Shown here one piece after another: positions 14,590-21,818 of a DNA stretch of 23,735 nucleotides. Within the stretch, counting starts at the first letter, position 1; the number at the start of each line of letters is the position of its first letter. Position numbers and translations under genes: made by a program. The DNA comes from an uncultured Oscillospiraceae bacterium (GTDB taxonomy: Bacteria > Bacillota > Clostridia > Oscillospirales > Acutalibacteraceae): contig CAJKBW010000046.1 in NCBI GenBank assembly GCA_905198295.1, positions 1 to 23,735 on the forward strand. Direction: 5' to 3'. The notes beneath the pieces are model-generated. The model was given only the letters and a program-made list of their open reading frames with translations. It was not told the DNA's origin and made no database searches.

Positions 14590-16050
14590 TTAAATTTCCA
14601 CGCCCCATGCGGTGCTGCGGGCAATGCCGGCCTCCTGCTCATAGCGCCAGGCGGCGGCGAGCAGCCGCGCCTCGTCGAACCGGCGGCCGATCAGCTGCAT
14701 GCCGATGGGCAGCCCGGCCGCATCGAAGCCGCAGGGCACCGACAGCGCCGGCAGGCCCGCAATGTTGACCGGCACGGTGCAGATGTCGGTGAGGTAGGTT
14801 TCCACCGGATCCTTGGCCGCCTCGCCCTCAGCGAACGCGGTCATCGGCACGGTGGGCGCGAGCAGCAGATCGCACTTTTCAAACGCGCGGTCGAACCCGC
14901 GCACAATGGCGCCGCGCAGGTTCTGCGCCTTTTTATAATAGGCGTCGTAGTAGCCAGAGGAGAGCACATAGGTGCCCAGCAGAATCCGCCGCTTGACCTC
15001 GGAGCCGAAACCCTCGCTGCGGGTTTTGCAGATCATGTCGTTAATATCGTCGTAGTGGGGCGTCTTGTAACCGTAGCGGATGCCGTCGTAGCGGCCGAGG
15101 TTGGAGGATGCCTCCGCGCACGCGAGGATATAGTACACCGGCAGCGCATATTTCAGCTCAGGCAGCGCCACCTCCACCGTCTCGGCGCCGAGCGCGCGGT
15201 ACACATCGAGCGCGGCCAGCAGCGCCGCCTTCACCTCGTCGCGCACCCCATCAAAATATTCTTCCGCGATGCCGATCTTCATACCGGCAAGCGGCCGGTC
15301 GAGCTGCGCCGCCGTCTCTCCGGCGCCGCCGCGGGAAGTGGAATCGCGTTCATCGTACTGCGCAATCGCATCGTACACCAGCGCGGCATCCTCCACCGTT
15401 TCGGTGATCGGGCCGATTTGGTCGAAGCTGGAGGCATAAGCGATCAGGCCATATCGGGAAACCGCACCGTAGGTGGGCTTGAGCCCGACCATGCCGCAAA
15501 AGCTCGCCGGCTGACGGATGGATCCGCCGGTATCCGAACCGAGCCCATACACCGCCAGACGGCCGCCGACCGCAGCAGCCACCCCGCCCGAGGAACCACC
15601 TGCCACGTGGCCGGTATCAAAGGGGTTTTTGGCGCCCCCGAAGCAGGACGTTTCGCACGACGAACCCATCGCAAACTCGTCCATGTTGGTTTTGCCCAGC
15701 AACACCGCATTTTCGCGCTGCAAAAGCTCCCACACCGTCGCGTCGTAGATCGGGGTATATCCCTCGAGGATTTTGGAGCAGCAGGTGGTCGGGATGCCCT
15801 TAGTCGAGATATTGTCCTTGAGGGTCATCGGGATACCCTCGAGCGGACGCAGCGTTTCGCCTGCGCGGATTTTAGCGTCCACCCGCCGGGCGGCCTCCAG
15901 TGCGGTATCGGGGGTAATCGTTACATAGGCGTTGAGCGTCCCGTTGTCCCGCGCAATGCTGTCGAGATAGCGCCGGGTCAGCTCCTCGCAGGAGATTTCC
16001 CTGCTGGCATACAGCTGCTGAACCCTGCGGATTTTTCCTGTCTGCGGCAT
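14590..16050 (-). CDS. gatA: Asp-tRNA(Asn)/Glu-tRNA(Gln) amidotransferase subunit A
   Basis: A 486-residue amidase-family subunit that frees ammonia from glutamine and passes it to GatB. The Ser-cisSer-Lys triad is intact: K78 in 'GIPMTLKDNIS', S153 in 'VAGGSSGG' and S177 in 'GLGSDTGGSIRQP'. 'KTNMDEFAMGSS' and 'GLKPTYGAVSRYGLIAYASSFDQIGP' are family hallmarks. The length is normal although the N-terminus is slightly short. AAAGGA lies 11 bases upstream of the ATG, a rather long spacing. It is separated from gatC by 104 bases carrying a strong hairpin, an unusually wide gap for a gat operon. Confidence 0.97.
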   Translation of the reverse strand: MPQTGKIRRVQQLYASREISCEELTRRYLDSIARDNGTLNAYVTITPDTALEAARRVDAKIRAGETLRPLEGIPMTLKDNISTKGIPTTCCSKILEGYTPIYDATVWELLQRENAVLLGKTNMDEFAMGSSCETSCFGGAKNPFDTGHVAGGSSGGVAAAVGGRLAVYGLGSDTGGSIRQPASFCGMVGLKPTYGAVSRYGLIAYASSFDQIGPITETVEDAALVYDAIAQYDERDSTSRGGAGETAAQLDRPLAGMKIGIAEEYFDGVRDEVKAALLAALDVYRALGAETVEVALPELKYALPVYYILACAEASSNLGRYDGIRYGYKTPHYDDINDMICKTRSEGFGSEVKRRILLGTYVLSSGYYDAYYKKAQNLRGAIVRGFDRAFEKCDLLLAPTVPMTAFAEGEAAKDPVETYLTDICTVPVNIAGLPALSVPCGFDAAGLPIGMQLIGRRFDEARLLAAAWRYEQEAGIARSTAWGVEI

Positions 16051-16098
16051 CCGCCGTCACGTCCTTTCCTCCCCGCCCGGATACGTGCGGGGCATTGG

Positions 16099-16119
16099 CC
16101 TGCCGGGCGGCCCGGCAGG
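16099..16119. other. perfect GC hairpin between gatC and gatA
   Basis: CCTGCCGGG (16099-16107) and CCCGGCAGG (16111-16119) are perfect complements over a 3-base loop (CGG). It lies in the 104-base gap inside the gat operon, with no U-tract, so it more likely affects RNA stability or is a short dispersed palindrome than a terminator. Confidence 0.6.
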
Positions 16120-16154
16120 GAATTTCCGGTCTGTCACCGGTCGGCATCCGGCAC

Positions 16155-16433
16155 TCAGCGGCGCCGGCGCACGGCAAAAAAACCGTCCTCCCCGCCCTGC
16201 GCGTTGCGCAGGATCTCCTCGCGGGGATAGGAGGGCACCACCGCGTCCTCACGGAACGCGTTGGACAGGCCGTTGATGTTGTCGAATTCCGCTGCTTCAG
16301 CGCCCGCCGCGTTGATGGTATCGGCAAAAGAAATGATCTTCGCCATCTCGCCGGTCAGCGCGTCCAGTTCCTCATCCGGAACCGACAATTTCGCGAGTCT
16401 CGCGATGCTCTGTACATCCTCTCGGGTTACCAT
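16155..16433 (-). CDS. gatC: Asp-tRNA(Asn)/Glu-tRNA(Gln) amidotransferase subunit C
   Basis: A 92-residue belt subunit that wraps the GatA-GatB interface. Family pattern: 'VTREDVQSIARLAKLSVPDEELDALTGEMAKIISFADTIN' followed by an extended C-terminal strip with 'NGLSNAFREDAVVPSYPREEILRNA', matching the usual '..R.D.v..s..re.il.nAp' ending. The ATG at 16433 is preferred over a GTG two codons upstream because AAGGA lies 9 bases from the ATG but only 3 from the GTG. It is the first gene of the gat group, 314 bases after aspS. Confidence 0.95.
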   Translation of the reverse strand: MVTREDVQSIARLAKLSVPDEELDALTGEMAKIISFADTINAAGAEAAEFDNINGLSNAFREDAVVPSYPREEILRNAQGGEDGFFAVRRRR

Positions 16434-16451
16434 ATCCACACATCCTTATCC

Positions 16452-16493
16452 CGGGGCGCTGCCCCGAACCCCGCGGCCTTTTGCAAAAGGCCG
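16452..16493. repeat. REP-like double palindrome upstream of gatC
   Basis: A small hairpin CGGGGC-GCT-GCCCCG (16452-16466) is followed 7 bases later by the perfect 20-base palindrome CGGCCTTTTGCAAAAGGCCG (16474-16493). The arrangement resembles short palindromic intergenic elements that recur in clostridial genomes. Only one copy is in this window, so its repeat nature is inferred. Confidence 0.45.
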
Positions 16494-16709
16494 GCGAAAA
16501 GCCTGATTTTTCTGCCCGGCGGCACAAAGCGCCGCTGTAATGGAAAAGACCGGTGTGTCCGGCACAGTCTCTGCCCGCATTCTGCAAACGCCGGCACACG
16601 CAACAGCCGCTCGTTAACCACGCAGGCTCTTCCACCGCGCAGTCTGTCCGGACCGGCTTACAGCAAAACTTCCCGGCTCCGCCGGATGCTGCCGCAGGCT
16701 AAACGCAGA

Positions 16710-16738
16710 CGGCCGCCGCCCAAACCGCGCGGCGGCCG
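16710..16738 (-). terminator. strong hairpin 9 bases after aspS
   Basis: CGGCCGCCGC (16710-16719) pairs perfectly with GCGGCGGCCG (16729-16738) around a 9-base loop. It lacks a U-tract on the minus strand, so it may stabilise the aspS 3' end or attenuate read-through into gatC rather than stop transcription fully. Confidence 0.45.
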
Positions 16739-16747
16739 ATCCGAACG

Positions 16748-18499
16748 TCACCGTAACTTGATGTGCACCTCACGCAGCTGCTGTTCCGAAACCGGGCCGG
16801 GCGCCCCCAGCAGCAGATCCTGTGCGTTCGCGTTCATCGGGAAGGCGATGACCTCGCGGATGCTCTCCTCCCCGGTCAGCAGCATCACCATCCGGTCGAT
16901 GCCCGGCGCCATGCCCGCGTGCGGCGGCGCGCCGTACCGGAACGCGTTATACAACGCGGAGAATTTCGCTTTGAGATCATCTTCTGTATAGCCTGCAATG
17001 GCAAACGCCTTCACCATGATGTCGAGATCGTGGTTGCGCACCGCACCGGAGGACAGCTCCACCCCGTTGCACACGATGTCGTACTGGTAGGCGAGGATGT
17101 CGAGCGGATCCTTGGTTTCGAGCGCCTCGAGGCCGCCCTGCGGCATCGAGAACGGGTTGTGGGTGAAAGCCGGCTTGCCGGTTTCCTCATCGAGCTCGTA
17201 CATCGGGAAATCCTTGACGAAGCACAGCTCAAAGCGATCCTCGTCGATCAGCTTCAGACGGCGAGCGACCTCGGTGCGGATCTGGCCGGCGAGGCGGGGC
17301 GCCATCTGGGCGGTATCGGCAATGAAATACAGCACGTCGCCGGGTTTGAGTGCGGCCCGACGCTTGAGCTCCTCACGGTCAGCATCGGACAGGAACTTGT
17401 CAATCGGCCCCTGGAAGGTCATCTCCTCGGTGACCTTGACATAGCCGAGCCCTTTCATGCCGATTTCGGTCGCGAACTTGAGCATGTTTTCAAAAAAGCT
17501 CTTGGACTGGGAAGCGCAGCCGGGCACGTTGATCGCCCGCACCGTCTTGCCGCAGAACGGCTTGAAATCGGTCTCGGTGAACAGGTCGCTGATATCGATG
17601 ATCTCCAGCGGGTTGCGCAGATCGGGCTTGTCGGTGCCATATTTGAGCATGCACTCCGCGTAGGTCAGCTGCTTAAACGGCGCCGGAGACACCGGCTTGC
17701 CGCCGGAGAACTGCGAAAACACCGCATAAAGCACCTCTTCGGCCGCGGCGAAAACGTCCTCCTGGGTGGCAAACGCCATCTCAAAATCCAGCTGATAGAA
17801 CTCACCCGGCGAACGGTCTGCACGGGCGTCCTCGTCACGGAAGCAGGGAGCGATCTGAAAATATCGGTCGAACCCGGACACCATCAGCAGCTGCTTGAAA
17901 ATCTGCGGCGCCTGCGGCAGGGCATAAAACATGCCGTGATGCTTGCGGCTGGGGATCAGGTAATCGCGCGCCCCCTCGGGCGAGGATGCCGACAGGATCG
18001 GGGTCTGCATCTCGAGAAAGCCCATTTCGGTCATCTTGCTGCGCAGGAACGCGATCACCTGCGAGCGCAGCACGATCTTGTCGTGTACCTTGGGATTGCG
18101 CAGATCAAGGAAGCGGTATTTCAGCCGTACCTCCTCCTTGGTCTCGGTGGAGGAAGCCACCTCGAACGGAAGATTGCCGGCGCATTTGCCCAGCACCGTC
18201 AGGGATTCCACCCGAACCTCGACCGTGCCGGTGGCGATTTTGGCATTGTAGGTGTCCTCGCTGCGCTTGACCACCTCGCCGCTGACGCTGACCGTGCATT
18301 CCCGGTTCACCTGGCCGAGCAGCGCATCGTCGTAGACCACCGCCTGCACCACGCCGTAATGATCCCGCACATCCAGGAACTTGACACCGCCGTGGTCGCG
18401 GATATTCTCCACCCAGCCGGCAACCCGGACCTGCCGGCCGATATCGCTCTCACGCAGCTCCCCGCAGTGGTGGGTACGATAGATGTTCGCCCTCGTCAT
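16748..18499 (-). CDS. aspS: aspartyl-tRNA synthetase (bacterial type)
   Basis: A 583-residue class II synthetase charging tRNA with aspartate. The N-terminal OB fold (~1-105) binds the anticodon ('VRVAGWVENIRDHGGVKFLDVRDHYG'). The catalytic core has 'TPILSASSPEGARDYLIPS', motif 2 'FRDEDARADRSPGEFYQLD' (F220 on) and motif 3 'GMAPGIDRMVMLL' (529-541). The bacterial GAD insertion lies at ~285-420, and 'AFPMNANAQDLLLGAPGPV' is near the end. The ATG at 18499 follows AAAGGGCG; an upstream in-frame extension was rejected as leader. A good promoter lies at 18628-18656, giving a leader of about 120 bases without a T-box. Adjacency to gatCAB raises the chance that it also charges tRNA-Asn (non-discriminating). 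Confidence 0.97.
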   Translation of the reverse strand: MTRANIYRTHHCGELRESDIGRQVRVAGWVENIRDHGGVKFLDVRDHYGVVQAVVYDDALLGQVNRECTVSVSGEVVKRSEDTYNAKIATGTVEVRVESLTVLGKCAGNLPFEVASSTETKEEVRLKYRFLDLRNPKVHDKIVLRSQVIAFLRSKMTEMGFLEMQTPILSASSPEGARDYLIPSRKHHGMFYALPQAPQIFKQLLMVSGFDRYFQIAPCFRDEDARADRSPGEFYQLDFEMAFATQEDVFAAAEEVLYAVFSQFSGGKPVSPAPFKQLTYAECMLKYGTDKPDLRNPLEIIDISDLFTETDFKPFCGKTVRAINVPGCASQSKSFFENMLKFATEIGMKGLGYVKVTEEMTFQGPIDKFLSDADREELKRRAALKPGDVLYFIADTAQMAPRLAGQIRTEVARRLKLIDEDRFELCFVKDFPMYELDEETGKPAFTHNPFSMPQGGLEALETKDPLDILAYQYDIVCNGVELSSGAVRNHDLDIMVKAFAIAGYTEDDLKAKFSALYNAFRYGAPPHAGMAPGIDRMVMLLTGEESIREVIAFPMNANAQDLLLGAPGPVSEQQLREVHIKLR

Positions 18500-18627
18500 A
18501 ATTGTTTCGCCCTTTCGTCGTGGTATAAAACCGCTTTTGTAAGAAAATCCATAGTTTAGTATGATTTTCCGGCGCGCCGTCATGCACCCGAAAAAAATAT
18601 TGACAAGTATTTACAGTCTGAAGACAA

Positions 18628-18656
18628 ATTATAGCACATCGCGTCCCGGTTTTCAA
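18628..18656 (-). promoter_or_regulatory. aspS promoter
   Basis: On the minus strand TTGAAA (18651-18656), a 17-base spacer, then a perfect TATAAT (18628-18633). The ~120-base leader contains a hairpin (18543-18549 with 18563-18569) and the palindrome CGGCGCGCCG (18570-18579), but no T-box signature. Confidence 0.8.
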
Positions 18657-18687
18657 CCATTCCACCGCAAGAAAACGCCGTGCCCAT

Positions 18688-18729
18688 AAAGAAAAGCCTC
18701 TGCCGACGTCGGAAAACATCGGCAGAGGC
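18688..18729 (-). terminator. terminator of the GH43 gene
   Basis: GCCTCTGCCGA and TCGGCAGAGGC arms (18719-18729 with 18696-18706) extend inward by three more pairs to a 6-base loop. On the minus strand the stem is followed by TTTTCTTT. It closes the glycan-use locus before the aspS promoter. Confidence 0.9.
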
Positions 18730-18745
18730 AGCACCTGATCATGAT

Positions 18746-19978
18746 CTATTCGGAAATTGCCTGGAAGCACAGCGACCGGAAGGCGAGCGTTCCTTCGCCG
18801 GCTTCGGCCGTAATGTACAGCGTCCGGCCGGTCGGCGGCATTGCCTCAGGAAAATCCACCGGGAGATTGAACGCCGTGTGTTCCGCATCCACCGTCACCC
18901 GGCCGAGGAGATATTCCCCGATGAAGCTGCCGCAGCTGAATGCCGCCGTAAACGGCGCCGACGGCGGGTCAAAGCAAACCTCCAGCGTATACCGCCGGGC
19001 GGGCAGATCAAAATAGCGGTACGCCGCCCAGTCTCCCCGGCGCAGGCAGCAGGCAAGCCTGCCGCCGTCCTGCGGCACATCTGCGCAGGCGGTGCCGCTG
19101 CCGTAGCAAAAGCGATAGCCCTCCACCTCACGGCCGGCGGGAATCGGCGGTTCTGGCCCCTGCGTGGTCATACACACCTCCCGGATACGGCCGTTTTCAT
19201 CAAATGTGATCGGTTCGGCGCACACCCGGCGGCTGACGTGGGAATTCCGGGACGAACGGTGATAGAACACATACCACCGGCCGTCAAACTCCCCGATCGA
19301 GCCGTGATTATTCCAGGTGCAGGGATCACAGCCGATATTGTCCACGATCACGCCCTGCTTTTCAAACGGGCCCAGCGGGGACCGCGACATCGCATAAGAC
19401 AGGCAGGTGGCCTTCCCGCGGGAGATATCGGTGTACACCAGGTAGTACCAGTCCCCACGCCGCCGCACCGACGCGCCTTCATGGAAGCCGTGGGCGTATT
19501 CATCGATCAGACTGGTATTGAGCGTTTCGGGCAGCAGGCTCACCCGGTCGGCGGCAAGCTGCGCACCGCGCAGCTGAAACTGCCCCCAGTAAAAATAGCA
19601 GCGGCCGTCCTCGTCCGCAAACACCGCCGGATCAATGCTGTCGCAGGCACGGCCGATGATGCCGATATCCGTGAACGGCCCCTCCGGCCGTTCGCTTGCC
19701 GCCACCCGCTCTTCAAAGCGATTGGTACAGTAATACAGATAATAACGGCCGTCCGCCGCCATGCAGTCCGGCGCATAAAGCAGCTCGCCCTCCCGCCGGC
19801 AGCTGATTCCGTGGTCGGTCCAGTGCACCATATCGTCGGTGGAAAACACGTGATAGCGGTCGGAGCAGTAATCGTTATGCCCGGGGATATCCATCGAACC
19901 GTACAGGTACAACCGTCCGCCGAAGGCATGCGCCTCGGCGTCCGGGATGCAGTATTCTTCCGGCAGCAGCGGATTCAT
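18746..19978 (-). CDS. GH43 family glycosidase with CBM6-like domain
   Basis: A 410-residue cytoplasmic enzyme (no signal peptide). Residues ~8-275 form the five-bladed GH43 propeller with all three acidic residues: general base D13 in 'IPDAEAHAF', D116 in 'SIDPAVFADEDG' and general acid E167 in 'GFHEGASV'. A blade-closing His, H225 in 'NNHGSI', is also present. GH43 enzymes invert and release xylose or arabinose from oligosaccharides (beta-xylosidase or alpha-L-arabinofuranosidase); which one cannot be told here. Residues ~285-408 look like a CBM6-type beta domain ('GDWAAYRYFDLPARRYTLEV'). The ATG at 19978 follows GAAAGGAC. The gene has its own promoter but lies after the DraG-fold gene on the same strand, so it may also be read through. 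Confidence 0.92.
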   Translation of the reverse strand: MNPLLPEEYCIPDAEAHAFGGRLYLYGSMDIPGHNDYCSDRYHVFSTDDMVHWTDHGISCRREGELLYAPDCMAADGRYYLYYCTNRFEERVAASERPEGPFTDIGIIGRACDSIDPAVFADEDGRCYFYWGQFQLRGAQLAADRVSLLPETLNTSLIDEYAHGFHEGASVRRRGDWYYLVYTDISRGKATCLSYAMSRSPLGPFEKQGVIVDNIGCDPCTWNNHGSIGEFDGRWYVFYHRSSRNSHVSRRVCAEPITFDENGRIREVCMTTQGPEPPIPAGREVEGYRFCYGSGTACADVPQDGGRLACCLRRGDWAAYRYFDLPARRYTLEVCFDPPSAPFTAAFSCGSFIGEYLLGRVTVDAEHTAFNLPVDFPEAMPPTGRTLYITAEAGEGTLAFRSLCFQAISE

Positions 19979-20079
19979 CGTCCTCGTCCTTTCGTCGCAA
20001 TCTAAATGCAAGCCCTTAATTCGGACCGTTTTTCCAACATGCTGTCCCCGCAGCGAAAACGATCTGTTTGTAGATGCAG

Positions 20080-20108
20080 AGTATACCATACCCTCCGCAG
20101 ACTTTCAA
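20080..20108 (-). promoter_or_regulatory. GH43 promoter
   Basis: On the minus strand TTGAAA (20103-20108), a 17-base spacer ending TGG, then TATACT (20080-20085). This gives an extended -10 type promoter about 100 bases upstream of the GH43 ATG, starting 33 bases after the upstream gene's stop. Confidence 0.75.
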
Positions 20109-20120
20109 TCATTCCCGCAC

Positions 20121-20136
20121 AGGAAAAGCGTTTCCT
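20121..20136. promoter_or_regulatory. inverted repeat just upstream of the GH43 promoter
   Basis: AGGAAA (20121-20126) and TTTCCT (20131-20136) flank AGCG, a small dyad 13 bases upstream of the -35 box and right after the DraG-fold gene stop. It could be an operator for a LacI/AraC-type sugar regulator or a minor 3' hairpin. It is only a poor match to a cre site. Confidence 0.35.
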
Positions 20137-20140
20137 TCCG

Positions 20141-21706
20141 TCACGGCAAAGTACACCGGTGTTCCTCGCCGGGCAGGGTGCGGGAGGCATACAGCACCAC
20201 CGGCACCACCCCGCGGGTATGGTGGCCGAGCGACTGTACATCCAGCAGCAGGTCATACCGGCTCTGCTGCAGCTGTTCCGCAGTAAGCTCAAAATCAAAT
20301 TCTGCCCGGCCGAGATTGCAGTAATACGATTCCAGCGAACCGGACACCGATGCGGCCGGGGACACGCTGATCCCCTCCGGCAGATGCCAGGTCAGGGTGA
20401 GCCACTGCTGCATCTTGAACCGATTAATCACCGTCACATGCACGCGGAACGGCTCGCCCGCCCGCAGATAAGGCTCGCCGGGATAGGTAAACTCAACGTC
20501 AAACAGCACAAAAGAATTACTATCTGTATAGGGGCTCTGTGCCAGCTTATCGAGAAACGACGCCGCATACCAGGAATTGTACGGCTCCGGCCGGCAATAC
20601 AGGGCATCACCGTCGTTCATGAGGATTTCATAGCCATCCCGGACATGCAGGCAGCGGCAGATTCCCGGACCGGCAAACGCCGGCAGCAGCGCCGCCACCC
20701 GCTCGGTCAGTTCAGCGACTGTCTGCGGCACCGACAGCCCCACGTCGGCGACATTGACGCATTTGGTTTTGATCTTTCCGCCCAGCGGCGCGAGCCATTC
20801 CTGGCCGATGACGGCGCTGCCGCCCATAATGCCCAAGAGCGCGCCAAGGGTACCGGCGGTGCAGTCGCTGTCCTCCCCACAGCCGGCAGCGATGCAGATG
20901 CTGCGGCCAAAATCCCCGCCGCCGTACAGCAGGCCGATGAGGATAATCCCGATATTGCTCGGTGCATCCCAGCCGATTTCCCCGACCGGGATATCCGGGT
21001 CCATCTGGTCGCGCGGGGTACCCATCGCGCCAAAGCTGCCGGGCACATCGATGAGCAGCTGTTTGCGCGCCTCCTGCCAGGTTTTTCCTGCGGCGAACGC
21101 GCCGCGCACGCTGCGCACCGCCGCAGCGATGCCGCAGTCCTGCGGGATGTAGGACAGGCCGATATCGATCAGTCGTTCAATGTCCCGCTCGGCAAAGGCC
21201 GCGCTCTCCATCGCCGCACAGAAAATCTCTGCATACAGCCCCTCGGCATAATGATTCACACAGCCGTCCTCATACGCATAGCGCACCGCCCGTTCCGGAT
21301 GACCCGGACACAGACAGGCCCAGATTTCCGACAGGATAAAACAGCCGTTTGAGTTGCCATAAACATTATTCACCACGCCGGACAGCGGCGGGACGATGCC
21401 TGCGCGCAGATTGTTTTTTCCGGCTCCGTATTCGCCCCAATGCGGCGTTACCCACCAGTTCCAGTATTCCCCGAGGATTTTGCTGTTTACGGCGGAGCCG
21501 TACGCCTCCGCGGCGTTGAGCCACACCAGCTGCAGGTCGAGATCATCGTTGGGCAGCGGTTCGCCATCCAGCTTGATGGTGTAGCCATCCAGCTCGAACA
21601 CGCCGCGCAGGCATTCAAACGGCGCGCCAAGCGTTCCGCCGACGTTCTTGCCGTCCCAGCAAGCCTGCACCTTATCGATATAGTCCTTCTGCGTTAAAAT
21701 CGTCAT
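20141..21706 (-). CDS. ADP-ribosylglycohydrolase (DraG/ARH) fold protein with C-terminal beta domain
   Basis: A 521-residue cytoplasmic protein. Residues ~10-345 carry the ARH all-helical fold: 'GKNVGGTLGAPFE' near the start, the metal motif 'PNDDLDLQLVWL' (D54, D55, D57) and the second metal motif 'GCGEDSDCTAGTLGALLGIMGG' (D279, D281, T283). Known ARH enzymes cut ADP-ribose from proteins or small molecules with two Mg ions. Residues ~395-510 form an extra beta-sandwich-like domain ('RAGEPFRVHVTVINRF'), so it is longer than a plain DraG protein (about 300 residues). AGAGGG precedes the ATG. It is sandwiched between a sugar-binding lipoprotein and a GH43 enzyme, which argues for a carbohydrate-related substrate (inference). 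Confidence 0.88.
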   Translation of the reverse strand: MTILTQKDYIDKVQACWDGKNVGGTLGAPFECLRGVFELDGYTIKLDGEPLPNDDLDLQLVWLNAAEAYGSAVNSKILGEYWNWWVTPHWGEYGAGKNNLRAGIVPPLSGVVNNVYGNSNGCFILSEIWACLCPGHPERAVRYAYEDGCVNHYAEGLYAEIFCAAMESAAFAERDIERLIDIGLSYIPQDCGIAAAVRSVRGAFAAGKTWQEARKQLLIDVPGSFGAMGTPRDQMDPDIPVGEIGWDAPSNIGIILIGLLYGGGDFGRSICIAAGCGEDSDCTAGTLGALLGIMGGSAVIGQEWLAPLGGKIKTKCVNVADVGLSVPQTVAELTERVAALLPAFAGPGICRCLHVRDGYEILMNDGDALYCRPEPYNSWYAASFLDKLAQSPYTDSNSFVLFDVEFTYPGEPYLRAGEPFRVHVTVINRFKMQQWLTLTWHLPEGISVSPAASVSGSLESYYCNLGRAEFDFELTAEQLQQSRYDLLLDVQSLGHHTRGVVPVVLYASRTLPGEEHRCTLP

Positions 21707-21753
21707 ACGTTTTCCCTCTTCTGTCGCTGTCGCCCGCGCGGTACGCGGAGAGC

Positions 21754-21789
21754 CGGGCTCCGGGATAGCGTGTGCCGTCCCGGAGCCCG
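21754..21789 (-). other. intergenic stem-loop after the solute-binding protein gene
   Basis: CGGGCTCCGGGA (21754-21765) pairs perfectly with TCCCGGAGCCCG (21778-21789) over a 12-base loop, 29 bases past the lipoprotein stop. No U-tract follows on the minus strand. Such hairpins commonly protect the abundant binding-protein message while letting some transcription continue downstream. Confidence 0.7.
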
Positions 21790-21818
21790 ATTTCCCCTGT
21801 ACGTTCGATCCGCAGACG

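Larger units (their letters stand above)
16434..16747. other. gene-free spacer between aspS and gatC
   Basis: No coding frame with a credible start or ribosome site was found on either strand. The spacer contains two palindromic structures (16452-16493 and 16710-16738) and a GC-rich middle without a recognisable promoter. It either joins aspS and gatC in one transcript or hides a weak gatC promoter. Confidence 0.6.

Noticed and set aside
12996..14768. Long plus-strand open frame (590 codons) opposite gatB.
   Set aside because: It is antisense to a certain gatB; the low-complexity composition is a shadow of GC-rich codons.
16763..18559. Plus-strand open frame of 598 codons opposite aspS.
   Set aside because: It mirrors aspS codon structure, shows no domain and has no ribosome site; shadow frame.
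18500..18627. T-box riboswitch in the aspS leader.
   Set aside because: No T-box core sequence (AGGGTGGNACCGCG-like) or antiterminator/terminator pair was found, only small hairpins.
20121..20136. cre (CcpA) site upstream of GH43.
   Set aside because: The dyad has a central CG-like core but fails key positions of the cre consensus, so it is listed only as a generic inverted repeat.
7953..21706. A linked ADP-ribose system made of the Nudix hydrolase and the DraG-fold protein.
   Set aside because: The genes are about 12 kb apart, on opposite strands and in unrelated contexts; co-occurrence in the window is not evidence of a system.
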